Positions 10,854 to 19,548 are shown, numbered from the stretch's first letter. The stretch: DNA of 64,000 bases from Rugamonas rivuli (GCF_009380165.1 NZ_WHUF01000001.1:124001-188000); one strand, 5' to 3'. Numbers and translations are program-made. The notes: a model not told the origin generated them from the sequence alone.

Positions 10854-10869
10854 CGCAGCCCGGCGCGCG

Positions 10870-12414
10870 TCAGGCCATCGCCAGCGCGCGCACCGTTACT
10901 TGCTGGCCGTCGAACGGCGGCGCGGCCGCCATGCCGGCCACGCCGTACTGGAAGGGATCGAGCGGCCATTCATGCAGGCCGCTCCACACCACGCGGAACG
11001 GATGGCCAATGGCGAGCGGCATCAGCGCGATCTCCACCAGGCTGATGTCGCCCAGCGTCGGGTCGACGGTGCACAGCGTGGCGGCCGGGTCGTACACCGC
11101 CAGCGTGCCCGGCGTGGCGCTCATCACATGCACCGTCTCGCCGGCGATGGAAGCGAAGCCTATGACGCCGGCGCCGCCCAAGCGCAACACCGCCTTGCGC
11201 ACGCCGGAGCTTTGCGCCGCGCGCGCCAGCAGCTGCGGCGCGCTGCCCGCTGCAATGCGGCTCGGGCGGAAGCTCGACACCGTCATCGCGTAGTCCACGT
11301 CCCCGTGCAGCACTGCCTGGCCCGCGCCCTGGCCGAGCAGCTGCGCCGCCAGCGCCAGTTGTTCTTCGCTCGGCTGCGCGGTCAGCAGCGCGGCGCGGCT
11401 GGCGGCCGGTGCGGAAACCCAGTCCAGGCGCGACGCCAGCTCCGGCAAGGCGCGGTAGCTGCCGGACGACGCCTCCAGCGATTGCAGCGTTTGCGTCGGC
11501 GCGTCCAGCTGGCCGATGCTGACGCCGGGTAGCGGACGCTCAACCGCGATAGCTTGCGCATGGCGTGGCGCCTGCGCTGCCGCGTGCTGGTAGCGCGCGA
11601 CGTTGTGCGCATCCCAGGTATGCTGCCGCAGGCTGGCGACGATCTTGTCGAGTGCGACCTGCGCAGCCGCCACCGTCAGGTGAGTGCCGTCGAGATCGAA
11701 CTCCGGCCGCAGGTAGCCGTCCTTGCACAGCTCCGGCCACACATCGATGAAAGGAATGCCGATGGCCGCGCACTCGCGCGCCAGGAACTGGTTGGCGATC
11801 ACGGTCAGCTTGGCGCGCACCGACTTGTGCACCTTGGTCCAGCGCTGCGTGGCCGCGTCGTCCGGCGTGCGTGGCGGCACGCAGTGCACCAGCATGCGCG
11901 TGAAGCCGAAGGCGCGCAGCAGCCGCAAGCCTTCCGTGAAGGGCGACAGCAGCTTCTCCATCTGCGCGCGGATGGTGGCGTAGGCCACCGGCCGTTTGTC
12001 GCGGTCGACGCCGTAGTGCGCATCGTCGGGCAGTTCGAAATCGTAGTCGGCGAATTGGCTCAGCAGATGATGGATGTCCAGGTCGCCGATGCACAGCACC
12101 ACGGCCGGCGCCACGACGGCGCGCTTCTCCATCCATGCGCCGCTGATGGTGCTGCCGTCCAGCGAATGGTGGGCAGGGGACAGGTCGGGGCGCAGCAGCT
12201 CCTCGGCGCGGAACGCTTCCAGCAAATCCTGGTGGAAGGCGCGTACCGCCGGATCGCAGAAATTCTGCGCCAGCACGTGCGGCAGGTAGCGGGTGCGGGT
12301 CTGGAACAGCTGCTCGCTGCCGGCGGTGCGGAACAGCAGATTGCGGAAGATGAGGGTGTGGCTTTCGCCGATGAGGTGGATGGGACTCGGCGTGCCGAGC
12401 AGGGTAACCGCCAT
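10870..12414 (-). CDS. SGNH/GDSL-like hydrolase-fold protein
   Basis: 514 residues. Near the N-terminus IHLIGESHTLIFRN resembles block I of SGNH hydrolases, with GESH in place of GDS; later come VLCIGDLDIHH, MLVHCVPPRTPDD and FDLDGTHLTVAA, the last fitting the Asp-x-x-His block V. The C-terminal 200 residues are not recognisable. Start ATG 12414 overlaps the stop of the upstream GSCFA gene by one base (TAATG), so the two are translationally coupled. Substrate unknown; such pairs are often linked to surface polysaccharide acylation or deacylation, which is inference. No signal peptide is visible. Confidence 0.6.
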   Translation of the reverse strand: MAVTLLGTPSPIHLIGESHTLIFRNLLFRTAGSEQLFQTRTRYLPHVLAQNFCDPAVRAFHQDLLEAFRAEELLRPDLSPAHHSLDGSTISGAWMEKRAVVAPAVVLCIGDLDIHHLLSQFADYDFELPDDAHYGVDRDKRPVAYATIRAQMEKLLSPFTEGLRLLRAFGFTRMLVHCVPPRTPDDAATQRWTKVHKSVRAKLTVIANQFLARECAAIGIPFIDVWPELCKDGYLRPEFDLDGTHLTVAAAQVALDKIVASLRQHTWDAHNVARYQHAAAQAPRHAQAIAVERPLPGVSIGQLDAPTQTLQSLEASSGSYRALPELASRLDWVSAPAASRAALLTAQPSEEQLALAAQLLGQGAGQAVLHGDVDYAMTVSSFRPSRIAAGSAPQLLARAAQSSGVRKAVLRLGGAGVIGFASIAGETVHVMSATPGTLAVYDPAATLCTVDPTLGDISLVEIALMPLAIGHPFRVVWSGLHEWPLDPFQYGVAGMAAAPPFDGQQVTVRALAMA

Positions 12415-13508
12415 TATGCTTGTCCTTTCGCCGTGTGGCTGGCCAGTGCGTCCATCACCAGCTGCTCGTCGCACATCGGCTGGTCCGGCAGCGCAGGCGT
12501 GGCGGCTCGCGCTGCGGCGGCAGGTGCCGGGATGGCCGCATCGCCCATGTACTGGCGGCGGAAGCAGGCGATCACGTGCTCGACGGCGGCCGGCAGCACG
12601 CTGCGGCGGTCGGGCGCGAAGTAGTTGTTGCTGTCGCCGCTGGCGGTGACGATTTCATACGACGCGAAGTAGTGCGCGTTGGCGTGCTTGCGCACGATCT
12701 CCTCGCAGGCCACACGCAGCACCGCCTTCGAATAGGTGGTCGCTTGCAGCACGTGGCGTTCCTCGAAGGTCGCCATCAGCGGCACCGGCGACACCGTCAG
12801 GATCACCTGCGCGCGCGGGTTGACCTCGGCCAGCCGCGTCATGAACTGCGACATATGCTCGCTGACCTCGGCCACGCTGAAGTTGTGATAGCGGTGGCGG
12901 GCCGGATCGAACTCGCCGCCCAGGCCGGAGCCGGGACAGACCGGGAACACCGCGCCATCCTCGTTGCTGAGCCACGATTCGGTCAGGCCCAGCGTGAAGA
13001 CGAAGACGTCGAGCTGCTCGAACATGCTACGCACGGCGGCCAGGTGTTCGCGCCGGTCCCACAGGCACTCGCTCTCGCTGGCGTAGCCGCCCGGCTGCAC
13101 CGACGGCCGGAACGGATCGACATAGCCGCCTTCGGCGTTGCGCCACAGCGGCTCGGCCGGTTCGAAGCGGCCGTAGGCGCGGTCGAACAGTTGCAGCAGT
13201 TGCAGCGTGGTGTAGATATTGCCGTAGCGCGCGGAGTAGACGCCGTAGCCCAGCGCCTTGCGGTCCGCCTCGGCGATGAAGCCGGGGCCGGTCTCGGCCA
13301 CCATGTAGCCGTAGCCGCTTTGCTGCAGCGCTTCGGCGATGCGTTGTGCGAAGCAGCTGCCGGCCGACGCCACCTGCTGCTGCGGCGTGATCTGCATGCG
13401 CGGCGCCAGATGGGGATCGATGTCGGCGGCCGGTTTGCCGGCCACAGCATCTTTCCAGCGCGCGCCAGCCGGCACCTTCAGATACGGGGAGGATGGGTGT
13501 AGCGACAT
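12414..13508 (-). CDS. GSCFA-domain protein
   Basis: 364 residues. It contains the family-naming GSCFAQRIAEAL (about 50-62), where the Ser occupies the SGNH-like nucleophile position, followed by YGNIYTTLQLLQL and LTESWLSNEDG (the GLTE-W block) and VSPVPLMATF, all typical of the GSCFA family. GSCFA proteins are SGNH-like enzymes of mostly unknown substrate, often in surface-polysaccharide loci. It is the first gene of a two-gene minus-strand unit with the SGNH-like gene, and diverges from the DUF4259 gene across about 80 bases, where promoters for both must lie. No signal peptide is visible. Start ATG 13508 has only a weak ribosome site. Confidence 0.82.
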   Translation of the reverse strand: MSLHPSSPYLKVPAGARWKDAVAGKPAADIDPHLAPRMQITPQQQVASAGSCFAQRIAEALQQSGYGYMVAETGPGFIAEADRKALGYGVYSARYGNIYTTLQLLQLFDRAYGRFEPAEPLWRNAEGGYVDPFRPSVQPGGYASESECLWDRREHLAAVRSMFEQLDVFVFTLGLTESWLSNEDGAVFPVCPGSGLGGEFDPARHRYHNFSVAEVSEHMSQFMTRLAEVNPRAQVILTVSPVPLMATFEERHVLQATTYSKAVLRVACEEIVRKHANAHYFASYEIVTASGDSNNYFAPDRRSVLPAAVEHVIACFRRQYMGDAAIPAPAAAARAATPALPDQPMCDEQLVMDALASHTAKGQA

Positions 13509-13587
13509 GGGGGCGTCTGATAAAATGTTGGAGGAAACAATATATCATACGGGCCGCCTGCAAAAAGCGGCCTCGACAGGAGCAACG

Positions 13588-14004
13588 ATGGGTACATGGG
13601 CGGTGGACGCGTTCGGCAACGACTACGCGCAGGACTGGGCGGAAGATCTGGAGCAGACCAGCAACCTGGAAGCGGTGGAGAGCACGCTCGACACGGCGCT
13701 GGAAAACAACGGCGGCATGCTGGAAGCGCCGTTCGGCGCCGAGGCCTTGGTGGCGATCGAAGTGCTGGCGCGCTTGCAAGGCAAGGGCGGCGAGCGCAGC
13801 GAAGACAGCGCGGCGGTGGACGCCTGGGTGGAGGCGCGCAAGCCCAAGGCCCGCGTGCGTACCGACCTGGCCGAGAAGGCCGGCCGCGCCATTGAGCGCA
13901 TCCTGTCCGAGCAATCCGAGCTGCGCGAGCTGTGGGCCGACAGCGAGCATTACGCCGACTGGCGCGCGGCGGTGGAAGAACTGCGCGGCCGCATCGCCGC
14001 CTGA
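13588..14004 (+). CDS. DUF4259-domain protein
   Basis: 138 residues beginning MGTWAVDAFGNDYAQDW, the diagnostic N-terminus of DUF4259 proteins, followed by a helical acidic body. No enzyme motif is visible and the function is unknown; it is probably a soluble cytoplasmic protein. ATG 13588 is supported by ACAGGAGC upstream; the longer reading frame back to 13339 lies over the GSCFA gene and is not coding. A strong terminator follows six bases after the stop, so it is likely monocistronic. Confidence 0.8.
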   Translation: MGTWAVDAFGNDYAQDWAEDLEQTSNLEAVESTLDTALENNGGMLEAPFGAEALVAIEVLARLQGKGGERSEDSAAVDAWVEARKPKARVRTDLAEKAGRAIERILSEQSELRELWADSEHYADWRAAVEELRGRIAA

Positions 14005-14009
14005 AAAAC

Positions 14010-14035
14010 AAAACGCCCCGACTTCGGGGCGTTTT
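14010..14035 (+). terminator. Intrinsic terminator after the DUF4259 gene
   Basis: Perfect 11-bp stem AAAACGCCCCG/CGGGGCGTTTT (14010-14020 with 14025-14035) with a four-base loop. A-rich and T-rich flanks let it work in both directions, so it could also end the PEP-CTERM gene on the other strand. Confidence 0.9.
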
Positions 14036-14057
14036 TCATTGCGGCGAGCGGTGCCGC

Positions 14058-14675
14058 TTACTTGGCTGCCTTGCGGCGGCGGGCGGCGAAGCCGACCAGG
14101 CCCAGGCCGGCCAGCATCATGGCGTAGGTTTCCGGCTCAGGCACGGCGGTGGTCAGCGAGACGTTGTCCAGCGAGGTGCCCAGGCTGTCGTCGGTGCCGA
14201 TGGCGGTGAACTTCAGCGACATCAACGCGCCATTGCCGGTCAGCGTGTAGGTGCGGGTTTCCCAGCCGCCGCCCAGCGAGTTGTTCACGCTGTCGACTGC
14301 GTTGCCGCCCCAGGTGACAGCCAGGCCTTGCGACGAGGTGTCCACGCCCGGACGGTCCTGGAACTGGAAGCTCAGCGTGTACTGCTGGCCGAGGCCGGTC
14401 AGCACGTCGTGGCTGATGCTGCTGTTGTGGTAGGTGTCCAGCTCGACGAAGTTGACGCCCTCCGGTGCGATGCCGACGACGTTGTTGCGCAGTTCGATGC
14501 CGTAGGCGCCGCCGGTCCAGTCGGTCAGGTTAGGGTAGATCGCCCAGGTGCCATTGGCTTGCGCGTCGGCTTCGAAACCGCCGTTCAGCAGCAGTTCGAC
14601 CGGCGCGGCCATTGCGGTACCACTTGCCAGCAGGGCAGCGATTGCGACGGATTTGATCATTTTTATGGTGTTCAT
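14058..14675 (-). CDS. PEP-CTERM sorting-domain exported protein
   Basis: 205 residues. Signal peptide at residues 1-26 (MIKSVAIAALLASGTAMA), then a lectin/carbohydrate-binding-like body (VELLLNGGFEADAQANGTW; late strand SLDNVSLTTA) resembling DUF642/choice-of-anchor proteins, then the sorting tail: VPEPETYAMM, a hydrophobic span and RRRKAAK at the end. The tail is recognised by an exosortase of the EPS/biofilm system, but no exosortase is in the window. The start at 14675 is chosen for the signal peptide and AGGGAA upstream; the frame is open further upstream without a good site. Confidence 0.88.
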   Translation of the reverse strand: MNTIKMIKSVAIAALLASGTAMAAPVELLLNGGFEADAQANGTWAIYPNLTDWTGGAYGIELRNNVVGIAPEGVNFVELDTYHNSSISHDVLTGLGQQYTLSFQFQDRPGVDTSSQGLAVTWGGNAVDSVNNSLGGGWETRTYTLTGNGALMSLKFTAIGTDDSLGTSLDNVSLTTAVPEPETYAMMLAGLGLVGFAARRRKAAK

Positions 14676-14806
14676 CGTTGTAATTCCCTGTGATGTTGTA
14701 TTTTGGCAATTGATGTTTCTGATGCGACAATAGAATTGTAATTCCGTAATCATCTTATGCCAAGCGATTTTTGAGATCCAGGTAGGAATACTCTGATTTT
14801 GTGGCT

Positions 14807-15862
14807 TTACTGCATATCGATGCGACCGTAGAGCCCATGCGCCTCTCCGCCTGGTCCGGCGGCAAAAAACAGCGTGTTGACGGGCTGGCTGTTGACGCCC
14901 GGCCCGAAGGCGATGCCCCACAAACCGTCGATCACGATGGCGCTGCCGGCAGCGTTGGACAGCGTGCCGGCCATGGCGCCGGTGGACGGATCGTAGGCAT
15001 TGATCTTGCCATCGCCGAAGTTAGCCACCAGCAGCTTGCCGCTGTAGGTGCCGAAGTTGGCCGGCGCCAGCGCCATGCCCCAGGGCGCGTTGAGTACGCC
15101 GCCCATCGCCAATTGCTTGAGCAGGTTGCCCGCCGTATCGAAGACGTCGATCGCGCCCAGCCCGGCGCCCTTGACGTCGTCGTCGCCGCCGCTTTCGCGC
15201 TGGGCGTAGGCGATGTAGATGCGGTCGCCGGCGGCCTGGATGCCGAACGGCGCGTAGTTGGCCGGCAGCGTGGTGTCGCGGAAGGCGCCGGGCAGCGTGA
15301 CCTTGTTGAAGTTGGCGTCGAAGACATCGACGCGGTTGTTGTGGAAGTCGGCCGCGTACAGGTAGTTGGCGTTGTTCCAGGTGGCGATGGCCAGGCCCTT
15401 GTAGACCGCCTGTGCGCCTGCGCCATCGAACACGGTGACGGCGTTGTTGAGGTTGACCGTGGGCGACCAGGCGGCGATCTTGCCGCTTTCGGTGGCGAAG
15501 ATGAACGGGCTGGCGCGGAAATCGGCGCTGCCGTTGTAGACGATGCCGGTTGGCGACGGCGGCGTGGCCACCACCAGCGCCTGCGCGACGCCGTTGCCGT
15601 CATACAGCGTGGAGGTGGAACTGCCGTTGTTGGCGACCCAGACGAAGCCGGCCGGGTTGAAGGCGATGCCCCAGGCGTTGACCAGTTTGGCGTCGGTCTG
15701 GGCGGCGCTGCCGGCGGTGTCGCCGACCAGCTTGGTGAGCTTGAACTGGGTCAGCACCGGCGGGGTGATGACCGGCGGCTGCGTCATCGGCGTATCGTAG
15801 CCGCCGCCTCCGCAGGCGGACAGGGCCAGGGCGGCAAGGGCGGTGTAAGAGCGGGTGCGCAT
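14807..15862 (-). CDS. TIGR03118-family exported lipoprotein
   Basis: 351 residues. Lipoprotein signal with lipobox LSAC (about residues 15-18) and a Gly-rich linker. The body is beta-propeller-like, with recurring blades such as LVNAWGIAFNPAGFVWVANN, APWGMALAPANFG and LWGIAFGPG that match the TIGR03118 family. Members usually end in PEP-CTERM; this copy instead ends shortly after GRIDMQ and is anchored by its N-terminal lipid. Function unknown. AAGGAG stands seven bases before the ATG. It lies 83 bases downstream of the porin gene on the same strand and may be read with it. Confidence 0.8.
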   Translation of the reverse strand: MRTRSYTALAALALSACGGGGYDTPMTQPPVITPPVLTQFKLTKLVGDTAGSAAQTDAKLVNAWGIAFNPAGFVWVANNGSSTSTLYDGNGVAQALVVATPPSPTGIVYNGSADFRASPFIFATESGKIAAWSPTVNLNNAVTVFDGAGAQAVYKGLAIATWNNANYLYAADFHNNRVDVFDANFNKVTLPGAFRDTTLPANYAPFGIQAAGDRIYIAYAQRESGGDDDVKGAGLGAIDVFDTAGNLLKQLAMGGVLNAPWGMALAPANFGTYSGKLLVANFGDGKINAYDPSTGAMAGTLSNAAGSAIVIDGLWGIAFGPGVNSQPVNTLFFAAGPGGEAHGLYGRIDMQ

Positions 15863-15945
15863 GGCGACTCCTTTCGGGATCAGGGTTGATATCCCGTGGA
15901 TTCCCGCTCGCCGCTGTGCGGTTCCCCCGCTGCGCAGATAAATCG

Positions 15946-16650
15946 CTAGAACGAGTAGGTGCTGCTCAGCACCCAGGCCCGCGCCGGGCGCGGCGGATAG
16001 TGGTTGTAGCGGATGCCATCGTCCTGGGTCTGTTCGCGTGCAAGCTGGATCGTCCAGTTGCCGAGCGGGACGCTGGCGCCCAGCTTGTAGTCATGGCGCG
16101 ATCCGGCCGGCACGCCCGGCCACGCCATGCCGCTCAAGGTGTGCAGCAGGCCGGCGTGGGCGATCAGGTTGAAGCTGGGATGGACCGGGTAGAACAGGTT
16201 GACTTCGCCGTACAGCGTGCGGGCGTGGTGGCCGAAGTAGCGTGGCGAGTAGTACAGCCGCGTGGTGAAGCGCTCGGCCGATGCGCCGGCATAGCATTCG
16301 TTGAAATCGACGAAGTGCAGCTGGGTGTAGCTGCTGCGGCTGCACCCGGCCTCGACGCTCCAGCCCGAGCGCAGCCGCAGCGCGTAACCGCCGTAGGCTT
16401 GCACCTTGTAGCCGTTCAGATCGCCCATCGCCGCGCCGCTGGCGAACAGGCCGGCGTACCAGCCGCTGACGTGGTCGAGGTTGAGCGTGAGTTGCGGCAC
16501 CACTTGGCCGTCGCCGAGCGATTGGCCGCGGTAGCGGTAGTCCGATTGCAGCGCGACGCTGCCGCTGAAATCGGTTTGCGCCATGGCGTGGCGCCACGGC
16601 AGGAGCGGCAGGATGGCGATGCAGGCGAGGGCGGCGGCGCGCAGCGTCAC
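15946..16650 (-). CDS. TorF-family putative outer-membrane porin
   Basis: 234 residues from GTG 16650. The GTG overlaps the subtilase stop by four bases (GTGA) and gives a compact signal peptide (AALACIAILPLLPW, cleavage after AMAQ); longer in-frame starts at 16689 and 16731 lie inside the subtilase gene. The mature N-terminus TDFSGSVALQSDYRYRGQS and alternating beta-strands ending in an aromatic Phe fit a small outer-membrane beta-barrel of the TorF/TIGR02001 type. It is the last gene of the sigma/anti-sigma/subtilase unit, suggesting that envelope traffic is part of the response. Substrate unknown. Confidence 0.75.
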   Translation of the reverse strand: MTLRAAALACIAILPLLPWRHAMAQTDFSGSVALQSDYRYRGQSLGDGQVVPQLTLNLDHVSGWYAGLFASGAAMGDLNGYKVQAYGGYALRLRSGWSVEAGCSRSSYTQLHFVDFNECYAGASAERFTTRLYYSPRYFGHHARTLYGEVNLFYPVHPSFNLIAHAGLLHTLSGMAWPGVPAGSRHDYKLGASVPLGNWTIQLAREQTQDDGIRYNHYPPRPARAWVLSSTYSF

Positions 16651-18071
16651 GGGCCGACGCCATGTTGCGTGAGACCGGCAGCGGTGCATGAACAACTGCA
16701 ATTGCGGAGCAAGCGGGAGATGGTGGCGCATGCGTCGATATTAACAGTGTTCAGCGCATCGCCGGGTTGCAGCAGGCGGCGCAACTGTGCGGGCGTGGCG
16801 CCCGGTTGCAGCTGCGCCATCAAGGCCAGCATGCCGCTGACGTGGGCCGCCGCGTATGAGCTGCCGCTGACGAAGGACCAGCGGCCGCCTGGCGCCGTGG
16901 TCGGGATGTCGTTGCCGGGGGCCAGTAACGGCGGGTCGCCGGACGGGGCGGCGGCCGTGGGCGGCGCCACGGTGAGCGTTGCCGAATGTGCCGATGGCGC
17001 TGCGGCCGCCGCCAGCCTGCCTGCCGAAGGTTGCGACGCCACCGCCAGCACACCGCGATGGCTGGCGGGGAAGGCCGGGCCGGTCGCCTTCGCATCGACC
17101 GCGCCGACCACGCCGATGCCGCGTTCCAGCGCCACGTCCAGCAGCTTGTCCAGCAGGCGATCCGGCGGTCCGGCCAGGCTGAGGTTGATGACCTGGGCGC
17201 CGTTCAGGATCGCATAGTTGAGCGCCTTGCTGAGCGTGAAGCTGTTGCAGCGCGTGGCCAGGTCGGGCTGCTGCCAGCAGGCGCGCAGGCCCATCAGCCT
17301 GGCCTGCGGCGCCACGCCGACGATGCCGCCATGCCCCGCGCGCGCGGCGATGATGCCGGCCACGGCGGTGCCATGGTTTTCCGGCGGCGGCGCGGCGTTG
17401 TCGACGAAGTTGGTGTTGACGGCCAGCTGGCCCAGCAGGTCGGGATGGCTGCCGTCGATGCCGCTGTCGATCACCGCGATCTTGATGTCGCGGCCGGTGG
17501 TCTGGCGATGCAGCTCGGCCACGTGCCAGTAGCGCGCGGCGGGCTGGACCGGATAGAGCGCATCGCTGCCCGGCGGCTGCGGATTGTCGGCGGCGGCGCG
17601 GGCAGGCTGCGTCGCCATGCCTTCGAAGCTGGCCACCGGCTGCGCCCATTCCACTTGCGGATCGCGGGCCAGCTTGGCGATGATGCGTTCGGCGTTGTCG
17701 TGGTCCGGGTAGCGCATGACGTAGCAGTCCAGGCCCAGTACGGGCATGGGCCAGTCGTCGACCAGGGTCAGGCCGTGCTGGCGGGCCAGCTCCTCGGCGC
17801 GGCGGCGGCGCGCGCCGCGTCCGCTGTCGTCGATGTAGCGGCCGCCGTAGCTGGCGTCCGGACGGAAATGCGTGGCGGGCAGGCGCAGCATTACCAGCAA
17901 CTGGTGCTCGCCGGGATCGCGGCCGGGCGCGGCGAGCGGCCGCAGCGTTTCGTCACCGTCCGGCGGTGCGGCCTGGGCCTGGGCCGATTGTGACGCAGCG
18001 GCGTGCGCGATCAACGGCGTGCCGGCAAGGCAGGCCAGCATCAGGCCGGTGCGTAGCCAGCGGGTGTTCAC
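16647..18071 (-). CDS. Secreted S8 (subtilisin-like) serine peptidase
   Basis: 474 residues from GTG 18071, which overlaps the anti-sigma stop by four bases (GTGA). Signal peptide 1-25; a propeptide-like region of about 55-148 ending DPQVEWAQPV; then the S8 domain with Asp202 (AVIDSGIDG), His233 (ENHGTAVAG) and Ser405 (VSGSSYAAAH). Where subtilisins have the oxyanion-hole Asn (AAGN), this protein reads GAVD with Asp326, a substitution known from proprotein convertase PC2, so activity may be restricted. The C-terminus is Cys-rich (NCSCSC). Its position between an I9-like anti-sigma factor and a porin suggests a role in signalling rather than nutrition. Confidence 0.88.
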   Translation of the reverse strand: MNTRWLRTGLMLACLAGTPLIAHAAASQSAQAQAAPPDGDETLRPLAAPGRDPGEHQLLVMLRLPATHFRPDASYGGRYIDDSGRGARRRRAEELARQHGLTLVDDWPMPVLGLDCYVMRYPDHDNAERIIAKLARDPQVEWAQPVASFEGMATQPARAAADNPQPPGSDALYPVQPAARYWHVAELHRQTTGRDIKIAVIDSGIDGSHPDLLGQLAVNTNFVDNAAPPPENHGTAVAGIIAARAGHGGIVGVAPQARLMGLRACWQQPDLATRCNSFTLSKALNYAILNGAQVINLSLAGPPDRLLDKLLDVALERGIGVVGAVDAKATGPAFPASHRGVLAVASQPSAGRLAAAAAPSAHSATLTVAPPTAAAPSGDPPLLAPGNDIPTTAPGGRWSFVSGSSYAAAHVSGMLALMAQLQPGATPAQLRRLLQPGDALNTVNIDACATISRLLRNCSCSCTAAGLTQHGVGP

Positions 18072-18754
18072 GGCGAGCTCCCTGCATCCAGCGGCTCGGC
18101 CAGCTTGACGGCCGGATCGGCGCGCATGGCCTGGACCGCGCGGTCGCGGTTGGCGGCCGGCACGGTGAGCAGGTAGGCGTCGGTCACGGTCGGGCCGTCG
18201 ACCACGCGTGCACCCTGGGCTTGCAGCACGCGGCGCAGGTCGCGTTCGCTGGTGTTGGGCTGGAACACGACCACCAGATTGCCGCCGTTGCTGACCGCCG
18301 AGCCCAGCACGCGGTAGGGCGCGGGATCGCTGTCCGGCCGTAGCAGCAGGGCGCCCAGGCCGATGATCGCCACCCATTGTGCCGCCACTGTCCAGCGCAG
18401 CCATGAAGGCTGGTTGGCGGCCCCCGCGCGCCACCAGGATACGGGGCGCGGCGCGGGTGCGGGGACTGCGGCCGGCGCGGGCGCGCTCTGTTCCTGCGGC
18501 CCCAGTGCGGGCATCAGCCGGGCCAGGGCGCGTTCCATGTCCAAGCCTGCGGGCAATGCATCGCCTGCACTGCTGGCCTCGGTTCGCATATCGCGTTCCC
18601 ATTCCAGATCCTGCCGGCATTCCGCGCAGGTTTGCAGGTGCTCCTGCACCCGCTGCGCCTCGTCCGGCGCCAGCTGTCCGCTGGCGAACCAAGGCAGCAA
18701 TTCCTGCACCGCCTGGTGGGCCGGGATATCCATTCTGAAGATGCGCCCGTTCAT
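18068..18754 (-). CDS. Membrane anti-sigma factor with zinc-finger N-terminus and propeptide-like periplasmic domain
   Basis: 228 residues from ATG 18754, overlapping the sigma gene stop by four bases (ATGA). Residues 39-46 (H-x3-C-x2-C) form the zinc anti-sigma motif; a Pro/Ala linker follows; one membrane span lies at 119-137. The periplasmic part (158-222) reads like a subtilisin propeptide/inhibitor I9 fold: strand VVVFQPN, helix ERDLRRVLQAQGARVV, strand AYLLTVPA, helix RAVQAMRAD, then PAVKLAEPL. The next gene encodes a subtilase whose own prodomain has the same pattern. It should hold the ECF sigma factor at the membrane; release by the peptidase is inference. Confidence 0.85.
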   Translation of the reverse strand: MNGRIFRMDIPAHQAVQELLPWFASGQLAPDEAQRVQEHLQTCAECRQDLEWERDMRTEASSAGDALPAGLDMERALARLMPALGPQEQSAPAPAAVPAPAPRPVSWWRAGAANQPSWLRWTVAAQWVAIIGLGALLLRPDSDPAPYRVLGSAVSNGGNLVVVFQPNTSERDLRRVLQAQGARVVDGPTVTDAYLLTVPAANRDRAVQAMRADPAVKLAEPLDAGSSP

Positions 18755-19335
18755 CGGCTGCTCTCTCTTTCGTTCCACAACAAGTCTTTCAATCTGTGCC
18801 GCGCATGGAACATGCGGGTTTTCACCGTGTTCAGCGGACAATCCACTACTTCGGCGATATCACTGTAGGCCATGTCATGATAATAGGTCAGCACCATCAC
18901 CGCGCGTTGCGCGGCGGGCAGCTGGTCCAATGCTTCGCCCACGGTTTGCTGTAGCTGCTGGCGGTTCATGGTCTGCTCCGGCTGGTTGCCGCTGTCGTCT
19001 TCGTACAGTGACGCGTCCGATTCCACCGGATCGTCGCTGGCCTTCAATCCCTTCAGGGTCTTGCGATAGGCGATGGCAAAAATCCACGTCGACACTTTGC
19101 AACTGCCATCGAAGGTGGCGGCTTTCTGCCATACCACCAGCATCGTATCGTTGACCACTTCCTCGATCAGCGCCGCATTGCGCGCCATGCGGCCGACAAA
19201 ACGCGACAGGCGTGAAAAGTACGTCCTGTACAGCGTTTCAAAGGCGAGCCGGTCCCCGGCCGCTATCCTGGCCAGCAGGCGCACCTCTTCCGATTCCGGG
19301 TTCGAGCCGCTCATTTGGCCCCGTTCTTGCGGCAT
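18751..19335 (-). CDS. ECF RNA polymerase sigma factor
   Basis: 194 residues. Sigma-2 region at about 30-95 (LYRTYFSRLSRFVGRMARN, DTMLVVWQKAATFDG, STWIFAIAYRKTL) and sigma-4 helix-turn-helix at about 135-185 (MAYSDIAEVVDCPLNTVK). ATG 19335 is preceded by GGAGG at good spacing. First gene of a four-gene unit with the anti-sigma factor, subtilase and porin, each overlapping the previous gene by four bases. It probably drives its own operon and perhaps envelope genes elsewhere; no clear ECF-type promoter could be fixed in the 213 bases upstream. Confidence 0.93.
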   Translation of the reverse strand: MPQERGQMSGSNPESEEVRLLARIAAGDRLAFETLYRTYFSRLSRFVGRMARNAALIEEVVNDTMLVVWQKAATFDGSCKVSTWIFAIAYRKTLKGLKASDDPVESDASLYEDDSGNQPEQTMNRQQLQQTVGEALDQLPAAQRAVMVLTYYHDMAYSDIAEVVDCPLNTVKTRMFHARHRLKDLLWNERESSR

Positions 19336-19548
19336 CCGCCATCCTCCATTTCCCCGTTAATACCTTGCCGGACGAAAACGGTTCTACAAGTTGGGAAATT
19401 TTATCGTCCTATGCTACCACCGGGTTGGGAAGGGCGGATTTCGGCAAAGGGGAAACCTGGACCTGGGTGACAATGCGTGAATATTTCCAAATGGAAAGCA
19501 CGTAAAATAGTGAAATTGAAATCATTGCGCGCCCGACGGGAGGAAAGA

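Noticed and set aside
19336..19420. ECF-type promoter (GAACC near -35) before the sigma gene
   Set aside because: No -10 CGTC at the needed spacing could be fixed.
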